From NCBI RefSeq assembly GCF_019192735.1, contig NZ_JAHTKP010000017.1:91142-155141 (forward strand): DNA of 64,000 nt, read 5' to 3'. The DNA comes from Kitasatospora aureofaciens (GTDB taxonomy: Bacteria > Actinomycetota > Actinomycetes > Streptomycetales > Streptomycetaceae). Positions 1-9,798 of this stretch are shown piece after piece. Below the pieces are notes generated by a model. It made no database searches, was not told where the DNA came from, and saw nothing but the letters and a program-made list of their open reading frames with translations. Each line of letters opens with the position of its first letter. The first letter of the stretch is position 1. The position numbers were made by a program, and so were the translations under genes.

Positions 1-64
1 CGCCCGGCCCGGCCGGCCGGGTCACCCAACGTTGGCGCTCGGCATCCCATTCCAGATCCATGGC

Positions 65-586
65 TCAGCCCAGGAACTGCTCGATCGCCTGGACGACGGC
101 GAGCGCCGAGGCGAGCCCGGACACCACGGTCCCCGCGCCCTTGAGCAGGTCGCGCAGCCGCTCCAGCCGGGAGCGACCGGCCGTGCCGGTCTGCTCGATC
201 TCCGTGCCGACGGCCTCCAGCTCGCCCTCCACCTGCGCCACACCGTCCCCCTCCGCCCGTGCCAGCAGCGGGAGTTGCTGCCGCAGCGTACGGACGGAGG
301 TGAGCAACTGCCGGGCCGAGGCGTCGAGGTGCACCGAGGAGTCGACGGCCCGGGCACCCGCCCCGGCCGCCACCGCGCCCCCGCTCATCGCCCCGATCGC
401 GATCCCACTGGGGGAGCCGGCCGGAGGAGCAGCGGGAACGACCGGAGCAGCCTCCCCGACCCGCTGCGACCGGTCCTCCGCCACCGCGTGGTCCCCCGCC
501 GCGACCGCCCCGCCCGACAGGTGCCCGATCGACACCCCGCCCGTCTGTTCCCGCTCTTCGTTGGTCACTGAAAATCCCTCCGTCAT
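65..586 (-). CDS. Small helical protein with two IGxxSGGAVAxG motifs (possible DUF5955-like)
   Basis: Function unknown. The motif IGHLSGGAVAAGDHA sits near residue 19 and IGAMSGGAVAAGAGA near residue 65. A Pro/Ala linker lies between them, and the C-terminal half (about 80-173) is amphipathic helices ending in a Gly/Ala-rich hydrophobic helix. That tail recalls the DUF5955 helical proteins of Streptomyces, from memory only. The ATG overlaps the upstream stop as ATGA, so translation is probably coupled. A GTG six codons in (568) has its own GGAGGG at 7-nt spacing and could be the true start. The same motif ends the upstream gene, which suggests the two proteins work together. Confidence 0.72.
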   Translation of the reverse strand: MTEGFSVTNEEREQTGGVSIGHLSGGAVAAGDHAVAEDRSQRVGEAAPVVPAAPPAGSPSGIAIGAMSGGAVAAGAGARAVDSSVHLDASARQLLTSVRTLRQQLPLLARAEGDGVAQVEGELEAVGTEIEQTGTAGRSRLERLRDLLKGAGTVVSGLASALAVVQAIEQFLG

Positions 587-2334
587 GTCGTTCCCTCACC
601 ACCGGCGGCCCCGGCCCGCGCCGAGGCGCCCGCCCCGGACGCGACCGCGCCGCCGCTCATCGCGCCGATGTAGACGCCGCCCTCCAGCACCTGCACCACG
701 GTCTGCTCGAACCGGCCGGTCTCGTAGCCCTCGCTGTGCAGCGCCTCGCGCACGCCCGCGATGACCCGCTCCTGGATCGTCCGCACGTACCGGTTGACGT
801 CGAGGTCCTGGAGCAGCGAGACGGTGGACTCGGCGGCGAGTTCGCGCAGCGAGACGGTCGGCCGGGCGGACAGCGCCGTGCCGCCGTCCGCCCCCGCGCC
901 GAGTCCGCCACCGGGCCCGGCGCCGTAGCGCAGCAGCGCCTGGAGTGCGGCCGGCCCGGCGACGAAGGCAGACACCGCCGGTCGTCCGGAGCGCAGCCGC
1001 ACGCCGCGCAGGGCGACGGCGTCGGCCAGCAGCTCGTAGTCGTGCCGGACCGGCCCCAGGACGTGCGGCACGACCTCCAGCACGAGCAGCCGCCCTTGGG
1101 TGTGCACCCGGATCAGCACCGACAGCACCACCTGCTCGTCCCACGCGCCGACCCGGATCCGCAGGAAGTGCCGGCGCCGCTCGGCGCCTTCGTCGACGGC
1201 GTCGCGCAGGTGCTGCTCGACGGCCTCGCGGTCGCGCCGGACGGCGGCGCGCTGGGGGCCGTGGGGGAGGAAAACGACCTCCCGGACCTCCATGTCGCGC
1301 AGCCGGTCCAGGCTGGTCTCGGCGGCGGCCTGCCGCAGGGCGAGCAGGCGCGGGACGATCAGGTCGAGGACGGCGCGCGCGGTGAGGTCGGGCTGCTCCG
1401 GGGGGACGCGCTGCTCGGGGAGGACGCGCCCGGTCGTGCGGCGCTTGAGCTCCAGGACGAACGACCAGGGCTGGAACGGGACCCCGGCGCCGAGGAAGGG
1501 CTGCGCGGAGTCGTAGACGACGAGCGGCGAGTACTGCTCGGCCTCGATGGCGGCCGCGAGCGCGCGGTAGCGGCCCCGGCGGGGCAGCTCGACGGGCGGC
1601 AGGTCGGGGTAGCGCAGCCGGTTGAGCCGCTCGCGAACGGTGCGGGCGGCGAGCAGCCGGTGCACCCACACCACGGCGGCGAGCGCGAACGGGAAGACCG
1701 CGCCGAGGTAGTACGAGTCCCGGAGGGCGTTCACCGCGAGCGCCCAGTAACCGAGTTGGGCGAGGACGGCGACGACCGCGAGGAAGCCGCTGCGCGCGCG
1801 CCGGAGCGGGGACGGCGAACCGGCCGGCGGCGCGGGCGCGTAGAGCGCGTGGTCCCGGGCGGCCGGGGTCTTGGCGAACCAGGACAGCAGGCAGACGAGC
1901 GCGTAGAGGAAGGCGAAGTTCGCGACGTACGGGGCGGCCGTGCCGACGCCGTCGCCGAACGCTTGGGAGGGCGAGGACCCGTACCCGCCGCCGTATCCGT
2001 ACCCGGACGAGTGATGGGCGGTCGGCGGGTGGGCGATCAGCGGCTGGTAGGAGGCGGCGAAGAAGCCGAGCCAGAGCACGGCCAGCACGGCGCCGGTGAG
2101 CGCCTCCGCCGCCCGGGCCTTGAGCGCGTGCGCGAGGACCTGGACGAGGTCGAAGCCCAGCGACGGCGGGACGGAACGCTCGTCGTGCTCGACCAGCTCG
2201 GAGATCACGCGCCGGCGGAACTCCGGGTCGAGGTACACGCCCGCACACAGCAGCCGGGTGGCCTCGGACGTGGCGTACGGCGACGGGGACGACGGCGGTG
2301 CTTCGGCGGACGTGGCGTACGGCTGGAACGTCAT
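583..2334 (-). CDS. Four-TM membrane protein with C-terminal IGAMSGGAVASG motif
   Basis: Unknown 583-residue protein. The N-terminus repeats YATS twice (residues 6-9 and 20-23), followed by a short region conserved in style with other actinobacterial membrane proteins (LLCAGVYLDPEFRRRVI). Four hydrophobic segments fall at about 79-100, 134-153, 183-202 and 207-230, with a Gly/Tyr-rich loop between the first two. The long C-terminal part (about 240-550) looks soluble. The extreme C-terminus carries YIGAMSGGAVASGAG, nearly the motif in the next gene. A GGGGGGAG Shine-Dalgarno precedes the ATG. It forms a two-gene operon with the small helical protein through an ATGA overlap. No enzymatic motif was recognised. 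Confidence 0.78.
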   Translation of the reverse strand: MTFQPYATSAEAPPSSPSPYATSEATRLLCAGVYLDPEFRRRVISELVEHDERSVPPSLGFDLVQVLAHALKARAAEALTGAVLAVLWLGFFAASYQPLIAHPPTAHHSSGYGYGGGYGSSPSQAFGDGVGTAAPYVANFAFLYALVCLLSWFAKTPAARDHALYAPAPPAGSPSPLRRARSGFLAVVAVLAQLGYWALAVNALRDSYYLGAVFPFALAAVVWVHRLLAARTVRERLNRLRYPDLPPVELPRRGRYRALAAAIEAEQYSPLVVYDSAQPFLGAGVPFQPWSFVLELKRRTTGRVLPEQRVPPEQPDLTARAVLDLIVPRLLALRQAAAETSLDRLRDMEVREVVFLPHGPQRAAVRRDREAVEQHLRDAVDEGAERRRHFLRIRVGAWDEQVVLSVLIRVHTQGRLLVLEVVPHVLGPVRHDYELLADAVALRGVRLRSGRPAVSAFVAGPAALQALLRYGAGPGGGLGAGADGGTALSARPTVSLRELAAESTVSLLQDLDVNRYVRTIQERVIAGVREALHSEGYETGRFEQTVVQVLEGGVYIGAMSGGAVASGAGASARAGAAGGEGTT

Positions 2335-2417
2335 CCACTCCCCCCTGTGGCGTTAACCAACTCGCGGGGATTATTGCCCGACTGACGCTCCGTCGGCTAC
2401 GGGTTTACCTCACGAAA

Positions 2418-2452
2418 CGAGCCCCCGGACGGAAAACCCGTCCGGGGGCTCG
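2418..2452 (-). terminator. Intrinsic terminator after sdaA
   Basis: A perfect 15-bp inverted repeat (arms 2418-2432 and 2438-2452) with an AAAAC loop lies just past the sdaA stop. It separates the glycine/serine operon from the downstream minus-strand membrane-protein pair. Confidence 0.8.
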
Positions 2453-2485
2453 ATCGCACCGCCGCGAAAAGAGCCGAAGAAAGGA

Positions 2486-3853
<1,368 letters not shown>

Positions 3854-3911
3854 GGGGGACGTCCTTGTCTGGTCTCGTGGAAGGACTTGCTGGCAGGGGT
3901 TTGACACGGGA

Positions 3912-3950
3912 CGGGGCACCGCGCGCACTTCCAGTGTGCGCGGTGCCCCG
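3912..3950 (-). terminator. Hairpin between glyA and sdaA
   Basis: 17-bp arms (3912-3928 and 3934-3950) with one G-T wobble and a TTCCA loop. The position downstream of glyA suggests termination or partial attenuation of read-through into sdaA. Confidence 0.65.
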
Positions 3951-4015
3951 GAATCCCAGGTGCGCCGGCGGGGTGAGGCCGGTCACCTACCCCTGGACGG
4001 TCACAGGCTGGACGG

Positions 4016-5284
4016 TCACAGGTTCGGGTAGAGCGGGTACTTCTCGGCCAGCGCGGTGACGCGGGCCTTCAGCGCGGTGGCGGTGCCCTCGTCGAAGGCG
4101 GGCTTGAGCGCCTCGGCGATGATGTCGGCGACCTCGCGGAAGTCCTCGGCCTGGAAGCCGCGGGTGGCGAGCGCCGGGGTGCCGATGCGCAGGCCGGAGG
4201 TGACCATCGGCGGGCGCGGGTCGTTCGGGATGGCGTTGCGGTTGACCGTGATGCCGACCTCGTGGAGGCGGTCCTCGGCCTGCTGGCCGTCGAGCTGGCT
4301 GTTGCGCAGGTCGACCAGGACCAGGTGCACGTCGGTGCCGCCGGACAGCACCGAGACTCCGGCCTCGGTGACGTCGTCCTGGAGCAGGCGCTCGGCGAGG
4401 ATCCTGGCGCCGTCCAGGGTGCGCTGCTGGCGCTCCTTGAACTCCTCCGACGCGGCGACCTTGAAGGCGACGGCCTTGCCGGCGATCACGTGCTCCAGCG
4501 GACCGCCCTGCTGGCCGGGGAACACCGCGGAGTTGATCTTCTTGGCCCACTCGGCCTTGCACAGGATGACGCCGCCGCGCGGGCCGCCCAGGGTCTTGTG
4601 GGTGGTGGTGGTGACCACGTCCGCGTACGGCACCGGGTTGGGGTGCAGGCCCGCGGCGACCAGGCCGGCGAAGTGCGCCATGTCGACGATGAGCAGCGCG
4701 CCGACCTCGTCGGCGATCCGGCGGAACTCGGCGAAGTCCAGCTGGCGCGGGTAGGCGGACCAGCCGGCGATGATCAGCTTCGGCTGGTGCTCCTTGGCGA
4801 GGCGCTCGACCTCGGCCATGTCGACCTGGCTGGTCTTCTCGTCGACGTGGTACGCGACCACGTTGTAGAGCTTGCCGGAGAAGTTGATCTTCATGCCGTG
4901 GGTCAGGTGACCGCCGTGGGCCAGGTTCAGGCCCAGGATGGTGTCGCCCGGCTGGATCATCGCGAACATCGCGGCGGCGTTGGCCTGCGCACCGGAGTGC
5001 GGCTGGACGTTGGCGTGGTCGGCGCCGAACAGGGCCTTGATGCGGTCGATCGCGATCTGCTCGACCACGTCGACGTGCTCGCAGCCACCGTAGTAGCGGC
5101 GGCCGGGGTAGCCCTCGGCGTACTTGTTGGTGAGCACCGAGCCCTGGGCCTCCATGACCGCCACCGGGGCGAAGTTCTCGGAGGCGATCATCTCCAGGGT
5201 GGTCTGCTGGCGGTGCAGCTCGGCGTCGACCGCGGCGGCGATCTCCGGGTCGAGGGAGTGCAGGGACTGGTTCAGAACCGTCAT
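4016..5284 (-). CDS. glyA: Serine hydroxymethyltransferase
   Basis: PLP enzyme that interconverts glycine plus 5,10-methylene-THF with serine plus THF. At 422 aa it has the normal family length. The PLP lysine is K230 in VVTTTTHKTLGG, and the N-terminal SENF and YAEGYPGRRYYGG motifs are intact. A GGGAGGAGGG-rich Shine-Dalgarno region lies just upstream of the ATG. It follows gcvH in the glycine-cleavage run, so methylene-THF made by GcvT/GcvP can be used here to make serine. A GC-rich hairpin (5329-5358) lies between gcvH and glyA. Confidence 0.97.
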   Translation of the reverse strand: MTVLNQSLHSLDPEIAAAVDAELHRQQTTLEMIASENFAPVAVMEAQGSVLTNKYAEGYPGRRYYGGCEHVDVVEQIAIDRIKALFGADHANVQPHSGAQANAAAMFAMIQPGDTILGLNLAHGGHLTHGMKINFSGKLYNVVAYHVDEKTSQVDMAEVERLAKEHQPKLIIAGWSAYPRQLDFAEFRRIADEVGALLIVDMAHFAGLVAAGLHPNPVPYADVVTTTTHKTLGGPRGGVILCKAEWAKKINSAVFPGQQGGPLEHVIAGKAVAFKVAASEEFKERQQRTLDGARILAERLLQDDVTEAGVSVLSGGTDVHLVLVDLRNSQLDGQQAEDRLHEVGITVNRNAIPNDPRPPMVTSGLRIGTPALATRGFQAEDFREVADIIAEALKPAFDEGTATALKARVTALAEKYPLYPNL

Positions 5285-5328
5285 GGTGTGGTCTTCCCGG
5301 GAGGAGGGAGGAGGGGAGGCCGCTGGAG

Positions 5329-5358
5329 CGGGGCGGCCGCCGCGCTGCGGCCGCCCCG
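5329..5358 (-). terminator. Hairpin between gcvH and glyA
   Basis: Perfect 12-bp GC-only arms with a CGCGCT loop, immediately after the gcvH stop. There is no U-tract, so it may be an mRNA processing or stability structure rather than a full terminator. Confidence 0.5.
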
Positions 5359-5367
5359 GCCCAGGGA

Positions 5368-5748
5368 TCAGCCCTGGGGGTTGGTGAGGGCGTCGTACTC
5401 GTCGGCGCTGAGCAGCTCGTCGGTGGACTCCACCCGGACCTTGAACAGCCAGCCGCCCTCGAACGGAGCGCTGTTGACCAGGGCGTTGTCGTCCAGGACG
5501 TCCTGGTTGACCTCGGTGACCTCACCGGTCACCGGGGAGTACAGGTCGCTCACCGACTTGGTGGACTCCAGCTCGCCGCAGGTCTCGCCGGCGGTCACGG
5601 TCTCGCCGACCTCGGGCAGCTGCACGTAGACGATGTCACCGAGCGCATCGGCGGCGTGGGCGGTGATACCGACAGTCGAGACACCGTCCACGGCGGCGGT
5701 CAGCCACTCGTGCTCCTTGGTGTACTGCAGGTGCTGGGGGTTGCTCAT
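5368..5748 (-). CDS. gcvH: Glycine cleavage system H protein
   Basis: Lipoyl carrier that shuttles the aminomethyl group between the P, T and L proteins. It has 126 aa, and the lipoylated lysine is K64 in GELESTKSVSDLYSP. The start at 5748 (MSNPQHLQYT) has GGAG about 9 nt upstream; an in-frame extension upstream lacks family similarity. It lies 132 nt downstream of gcvT, in a spacer that contains a triplicated GACGTGGATCT. No gcvP is in this window, so the P protein must be encoded elsewhere. Confidence 0.96.
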   Translation of the reverse strand: MSNPQHLQYTKEHEWLTAAVDGVSTVGITAHAADALGDIVYVQLPEVGETVTAGETCGELESTKSVSDLYSPVTGEVTEVNQDVLDDNALVNSAPFEGGWLFKVRVESTDELLSADEYDALTNPQG

Positions 5749-5806
5749 GGCGTCATTCTCCAGGATGGGAAGCGGGTACGACGAAGCGGGCCGCCGCACG
5801 GACGGC

Positions 5807-5852
5807 TTCGACGTGGATCTGACGTGGATCTGTGGAAATTCGACGTGGATCT
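5807..5852 (-). repeat. Triplicated GACGTGGATCT in the gcvT-gcvH spacer
   Basis: The 11-mer GACGTGGATCT occurs at 5810-5820, 5821-5831 and 5842-5852. The outer copies are extended by TTC. It lies in the transcribed spacer between gcvT and gcvH. Function unknown; slippage or a protein-binding array are both possible. Confidence 0.6.
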
Positions 5853-5880
5853 CTCGGAAGGACAGCGTCAAAGGGCAGCG

Positions 5881-7002
5881 TCAGCGGGCGCGCTTGTAGA
5901 ACGGCAGCGCGACGACCTGGACCGGCTCGTGCTTGCCGCGCACGTCCACCGCGACGGTGGTGCCGGGGGCGGCGTGGGCCGCGTCGACGTAGGCGATCGC
6001 GATCGGCTTGCCCAGGGTCGGGGAGGGCGCGCCCGAGGTGATCCGGCCGATCGGGGCGCCGTCGGCGGAGACCACGGTGTACTCGGCGCGCGGCACGCGC
6101 TTGCCCTCGGAGACCAGGCCGACCAGCACCCGCGGCGGGTGGGCCTCGGCCTCGGCGGCGGCCTTCTCCAGCGCCTTGCGGCCGATGAACGCGCCCTCGT
6201 TGGTGGTCTTGTCGAAGCGGACCACCCGGCCGAGGCCGGCGTCGAACGGGGTCAGGTCGGTGGAGAGCTCGTGCCCGTACAGCGGCATGCCCGCCTCCAG
6301 ACGCAGGGTGTCGCGGCAGGACAGGCCGCACGGCACCAGGCCGTGGCCCTCACCGGCCGCGGTCAGCGCCTGCCAGATCGCCTCGGCGTCGCCCGGGTTG
6401 CAGAAGATCTCGAAGCCGTCCTCGCCGGTGTAGCCGGTGCGGGCGAGCAGCACGTCGCGGCCGGCCACCTGGGCCGGGAGGATCGCGTAGTACTTCAGGC
6501 CGGGCAGGTCGGCCTCGGTGGTCTTCGCCAGGATCGCGGTGGACTCCGGGCCCTGGACGGCGATCAGGGCGTAGGTGTCGCGGTCGTCGGTGACGACGGC
6601 GTCGAAGCCCTTGGCGCGGGCGATCAGCTCGTCCAGCACCAGCTGGGCGTTGGAGGCGTTGGCGACGACCAGGAAGGCGTCCTCGCGCAGGCGGTAGACG
6701 ATCAGGTCGTCCAGGATGCCGCCGTTCTCGGCGCAGATCATGGTGTAGCGGGCGCGCAGCACGCCCAGCGCGGAGACGAAGCCGACCAGCGCGTGGTCCA
6801 GCATCTCGCCGGCCTGCGGGCCGGTGACGGTGATCTCGCCCATGTGGGAGAGGTCGAACAGACCGGCCTTGGTGCGGACGGCGAGGTGCTCCTCGCGCTC
6901 GCTGCCGTAGCGCAGCGGCATGTCCCAGCCGGCGAAGTCGGTCATGGTCGCGCCGAGGGCGCGGTGCAGCGCGTCGAGCGCGGTGAGGCGGAGGGACGAC
7001 AT
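5881..7002 (-). CDS. gcvT: Glycine cleavage system aminomethyltransferase (T protein)
   Basis: Transfers the methylene group from aminomethyl-lipoyl-H protein to THF and releases ammonia. It has 373 aa; recognisable family stretches are the N-terminal FAGWDMPLRYGS, the folate-domain VQGPES and RTGYTGEDGFEI, and the C-terminal barrel. The ATG at 7002 (MSSLRLTALD) has GAGGAG upstream. It is the first gene of the minus-strand gcvT-gcvH-glyA-sdaA run and is preceded by a tandem glycine riboswitch, so expression should rise when glycine is abundant. Confidence 0.96.
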   Translation of the reverse strand: MSSLRLTALDALHRALGATMTDFAGWDMPLRYGSEREEHLAVRTKAGLFDLSHMGEITVTGPQAGEMLDHALVGFVSALGVLRARYTMICAENGGILDDLIVYRLREDAFLVVANASNAQLVLDELIARAKGFDAVVTDDRDTYALIAVQGPESTAILAKTTEADLPGLKYYAILPAQVAGRDVLLARTGYTGEDGFEIFCNPGDAEAIWQALTAAGEGHGLVPCGLSCRDTLRLEAGMPLYGHELSTDLTPFDAGLGRVVRFDKTTNEGAFIGRKALEKAAAEAEAHPPRVLVGLVSEGKRVPRAEYTVVSADGAPIGRITSGAPSPTLGKPIAIAYVDAAHAAPGTTVAVDVRGKHEPVQVVALPFYKRAR

Positions 7003-7099
7003 GGCCTGGAACTCCTCGGTCTGGGCACTCAGGGGTGCGCGCACCGGACCGGACCCGCTCGGGGGCCGACCCTGCGCGCGGGCATGCGGCGGCGTGGGT

Positions 7100-7345
7100 C
7101 TCCCCATCTGTCGTCGAACCTGAGAGCTTCACCGCACCGCGGCCCGTGGCTGTTTCCAGCTTTCAGGACAGCATGGCGGCTTGCACCGTGGGTGGGCGCG
7201 CGACAGGGCCGTGCGCCGCTTTCCAGATGTGCCTAACCCGTGCGGTAGGGGTGCCTGAGAGATTCCGGGGAGGACTTGCTCCTTCGGCGCCGGCTGTGCC
7301 GCCAGACGGGGCACTCCGGGCTCTCCCGCGCGGGTTCGAGCGGCC
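7100..7345 (-). promoter_or_regulatory. Tandem glycine riboswitch
   Basis: On the minus strand two glycine-aptamer cores are visible in order. The first has GGAGAG, then GCGCCGAAGGAGCAAG and CTCTCAGGCACC (about 7345-7248). The second has CTGGAAAGCGG, CACGGTGCAAGCC, then AGCTCTCAGGTT and CGACGACAGATGGG (about 7227-7100). These are the conserved elements of the cooperative tandem aptamer. It ends roughly 100 nt before gcvT. This riboswitch class is known upstream of gcvT in Streptomyces. Confidence 0.92.
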
Positions 7346-7500
7346 GGTATGGAGTTGTGGGGCCGACGTCGCACGACGCCGTCGGACGCGCACATCATGG
7401 CACGTCCGCGCCGACGACGGGAGGGGGGGACCCGGTCACACGGCGCGCTGCCGAACCATGACCCGAACTGTCACCCGACATGAAGGCGAACACGGGCCCC

Positions 7501-7674
7501 AGGGCCCGTCTTCGGACTCCCGCCTGCCGGGCGACGCCGGGGCACGCGCCTCGCTGCGTTGTCGTCGGTCGCCGATGCTCCGCATGGACTCCCTCCTCCG
7601 CCTTGCGATGCACGCACCCCAACGCCGCCCGGCCCGCCCTGCGGGCGGACGACGGGAGTCCGAAGACGGGCCCT
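7501..7674. repeat. 174-bp long palindromic repeat, copy 1
   Basis: Perfect 22-bp terminal inverted repeats (7501-7522 and 7653-7674) begin AGGGCCCGTCTTCGG. Further inward, partly paired arms (around GGCGACGCCGGGG and CCCCAACGCCGCC) flank a conserved centre. A second 174-bp copy lies at 29790-29963. It encodes no protein, so it is MITE-like or a structured intergenic repeat. It ends about 60 nt upstream of an SseB-like gene, and a TAGACT hexamer sits at its right border. Confidence 0.85.
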
Positions 7675-7736
7675 AGACTGCTCCGCGTCGGCGCAGCAGT
7701 GGGCGGCCGACCGGCAGAGGGCGGTAGCAGGGGCGC

Positions 7737-8540
7737 ATGGGGTACCCGGTGGAGCAGCAGCAGGGGTGGGGCGGCCCGGAGTCGGCGCCGCCGGGCGGCG
7801 CGTGGCCGGCCAACGAGCTGGAGCAGGTGCTCACCGCCGCCCTGGGCGATCCGGGCGCGACCCCGCGGGTGATCGAGGTGCTGGCCCGCAGCCAGGTGTG
7901 GATCCCGCTGCCGGCCGGCGGCGACCCGCAGGGGCAGGCGCTGGACCTGCCGACCATCGAGCTGGCCGGCGACCCGTACGTGCCGGTGTTCTCCTCGCAG
8001 GAGGTGTTCCTCCAGCAGGCGCCGGGAATGGCGTTCGCGATCGCGCCGGCCTGGGAGTTCGCCCGCGGGCTGCCGCTGGGCGTCGGCATCGCCGTCAACC
8101 CGGAGGCCGCGGTGGGCATCCCGGTGCCGCCGCAGGGCGTGGCCGAGCTGCGCCGCGGGCCGCGCGCCGACCGCTGGGGGAGCCCCGAGGACCCCGCCGC
8201 CCCGACCGGCGGCCGGGTGGCGCTGCGCGAGCCGGTGCCGGGCGAGGACCCGGAGCACTTCCTGGCCGCCTGCCGGGCCGAACTGTCCGCCCTGCCCGGG
8301 GTGTTGACCGCGCGGCGGGCGCTCGCCAGCATCGAGGGCGAGCCGACCGTGATGTTCGTGGGTGTCCAGCTCGACCCGGCCGCCCCGGCGGACCCGGGTG
8401 CGGTGAACGACGCACTCGGCCGTGCGCTGGGAACCGCGCCGCTGCCCGGCGGCGTCCACCTCGTGCTGCTCGACCTCGCCGACGATCCGGTGGTCGAGTG
8501 GATGCTCACCCGGGTACTGCCTTTCTACACACGAATGTGA
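7737..8540 (+). CDS. SseB family protein (first of two)
   Basis: 267-aa protein with an N-terminal SseB domain (about 25-130) containing VWIPLPAGGD and VPVFSSQEVF, and a C-terminal SseB-type domain (about 155-267) with HLVLLDLADDPVVEWML. SseB was named for enhanced serine sensitivity in E. coli; its biochemical role is not settled. The start ATG follows AGGGGC. The stop codon lies inside the first unit of a 14-bp tandem repeat. A second SseB-like gene follows 186 nt later in the same orientation, so the pair probably shares a function. The 174-bp palindrome forms the upstream region. Confidence 0.85.
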   Translation: MGYPVEQQQGWGGPESAPPGGAWPANELEQVLTAALGDPGATPRVIEVLARSQVWIPLPAGGDPQGQALDLPTIELAGDPYVPVFSSQEVFLQQAPGMAFAIAPAWEFARGLPLGVGIAVNPEAAVGIPVPPQGVAELRRGPRADRWGSPEDPAAPTGGRVALREPVPGEDPEHFLAACRAELSALPGVLTARRALASIEGEPTVMFVGVQLDPAAPADPGAVNDALGRALGTAPLPGGVHLVLLDLADDPVVEWMLTRVLPFYTRM

Positions 8541-8610
8541 CCAGCACACGGATGTGAGTAGCCGGATGTAAGTAGCCGGATGTGACCAGCCGGATGTGAG
8601 CACCCGGATC
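8530..8610 (+). repeat. 14-bp tandem repeat (AGCCGGATGTGAxx)
   Basis: About five units of AGCCGGATGTGACC-like sequence. The best are 8560-8573, 8574-8587 and 8588-8601; the first units are diverged and overlap the stop codon of the upstream SseB gene. It sits between the two SseB-like genes and may be an operator array or a slippage product. Confidence 0.75.
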
Positions 8611-8726
8611 AGGGCTTTGTTCGTAGGCACGTCGCCGTGGCGGTGGCCGGTGCCGCGCCATAGGGTGCGTGCAGACGGCCGACGGACCGGCGGCAGGTGA
8701 GGAAAGAGGCGCAGCGAGGTGGGCGC

Positions 8727-9662
8727 ATGAGTGCGGGAGCGGTAGCGGGCGGTGCCCCGGGGCCCTGGGGCCAGGCACCGGCCGGGCGCCCCGGCGCGGA
8801 TCCGGGGGTGCTGGAGCGCGCGCTGCGCGAGGTCGCGCCGGAGCGCTACGAGGCGTACGAGCAGCTGCTGCACGCGCTGGCCGACGGCCAGGTCTGGATG
8901 CTGCTCTGGCACGGCACGCCGGGCAGCCCGGACGCCCAGTACGGGAACATGGAGATCAGCGGCCACGGCTACGCGCCGGCCGTCACCTCGCCCGAGCAGC
9001 TGGCCGCCTCCGGCTGGGCGCGGGCCCACGAGGTGATCTCCGGGCGGGAGATCGCCGCCTCGCTGTACCGGACCCGCTGGGGCCTGTGGCTGAACCCGCA
9101 CGCCCCGGGCGGCGGCGTCGGCGTGCCCTGGGCGGACCTGCGGCGGATCGCGGCGGGCCTGGACCGGCTGCCGGCCGGGCCGCTGAAGCTGAGCGAACCG
9201 CAGGTGCCCGCTCAGCAGTTCTTCGCGCTGCTGGAACGCCAGGCGGGCGAGGTGCGCGCGGTCCGGGCGCTGCGCCGGGCCTGGGTGCAGCCGGCCGTGG
9301 GTGAACCGTACCTGGCGATCGGCCTGGACCTGTACGAGAGTTCGCCGTCGGCCGTGGAGGCGGTCCGGGCGCTGATGCAGCGGGCGATCGCGGTGGCCCC
9401 GGAGGGGCTGGCGGTGTCCACGGTGGCGATGGCGGACGAGTTCGACCCGGTGGCGCTGTGGATGCGCGCCAACACGCGGCCGTTCTACGACCGGGAGGCG
9501 GCCGGTCTCGGCCGGCCGACCGGCGCCTACCCGCCGGTGCCGCCGCCGGGCTACCACCCGCCGCAGCAGCCGGGGTACTACGGCACCCAGCCGCCCGCTC
9601 CGGGCTGGCACGGGCAGCCCCAGCCGCCGCAGCGGCCGTGGCCCGGATACCCCGGGCGCTGA
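8727..9662 (+). CDS. SseB family protein (second) with Pro/Tyr/Gln-rich tail
   Basis: 311 aa. The central and C-terminal regions (about 40-255) resemble the neighbouring SseB protein, including the FDPVALWMRANTRPFYD ending that parallels VVEWMLTRVLPFYTRM. The last 55 residues are low-complexity, rich in Pro, Gly, Tyr and Gln (PPPGYHPPQQPGYYG). I chose the ATG at 8727, which has GAGGTGG at good spacing, over the GTG at 8697. The absence of a signal peptide suggests a cytoplasmic location. Together with the upstream paralogue it appears to be an old tandem duplication. Confidence 0.82.
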   Translation: MSAGAVAGGAPGPWGQAPAGRPGADPGVLERALREVAPERYEAYEQLLHALADGQVWMLLWHGTPGSPDAQYGNMEISGHGYAPAVTSPEQLAASGWARAHEVISGREIAASLYRTRWGLWLNPHAPGGGVGVPWADLRRIAAGLDRLPAGPLKLSEPQVPAQQFFALLERQAGEVRAVRALRRAWVQPAVGEPYLAIGLDLYESSPSAVEAVRALMQRAIAVAPEGLAVSTVAMADEFDPVALWMRANTRPFYDREAAGLGRPTGAYPPVPPPGYHPPQQPGYYGTQPPAPGWHGQPQPPQRPWPGYPGR

Positions 9663-9689
9663 GTTCCAAAACCCCAAAGCCCCATACCC

Positions 9690-9722
9690 GAAGCCGACTT
9701 GATTTCACATCAGGTCGGCTTC
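9690..9722 (+). terminator. Terminator after the second SseB gene
   Basis: 14-bp arms beginning GAAGCCGAC with one G-T wobble and a five-nt loop, 28 nt after the stop codon. Confidence 0.7.
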
Positions 9723-9798
9723 GGTGCTTTCCGGACGAACTTCCGGTCGGGCCAGGCAGGCATCTTGACATGGCTGGTGCGGCCATGTGAAGAGGGAT

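Noticed and set aside
1..64. Feature at the left edge
   Set aside because: Only 64 nt beyond the first gene's stop; a short GGCC-rich stretch gives no clear terminator or gene.
8530..8610. CRISPR array
   Set aside because: Units of 14 bp are directly adjacent with no spacers.
7395..9677. 760-aa open frame antisense to the SseB genes
   Set aside because: It has long Arg/Gly/Ala-rich low-complexity composition typical of frames opposite high-GC genes, with no domain, and the sense genes are well supported.
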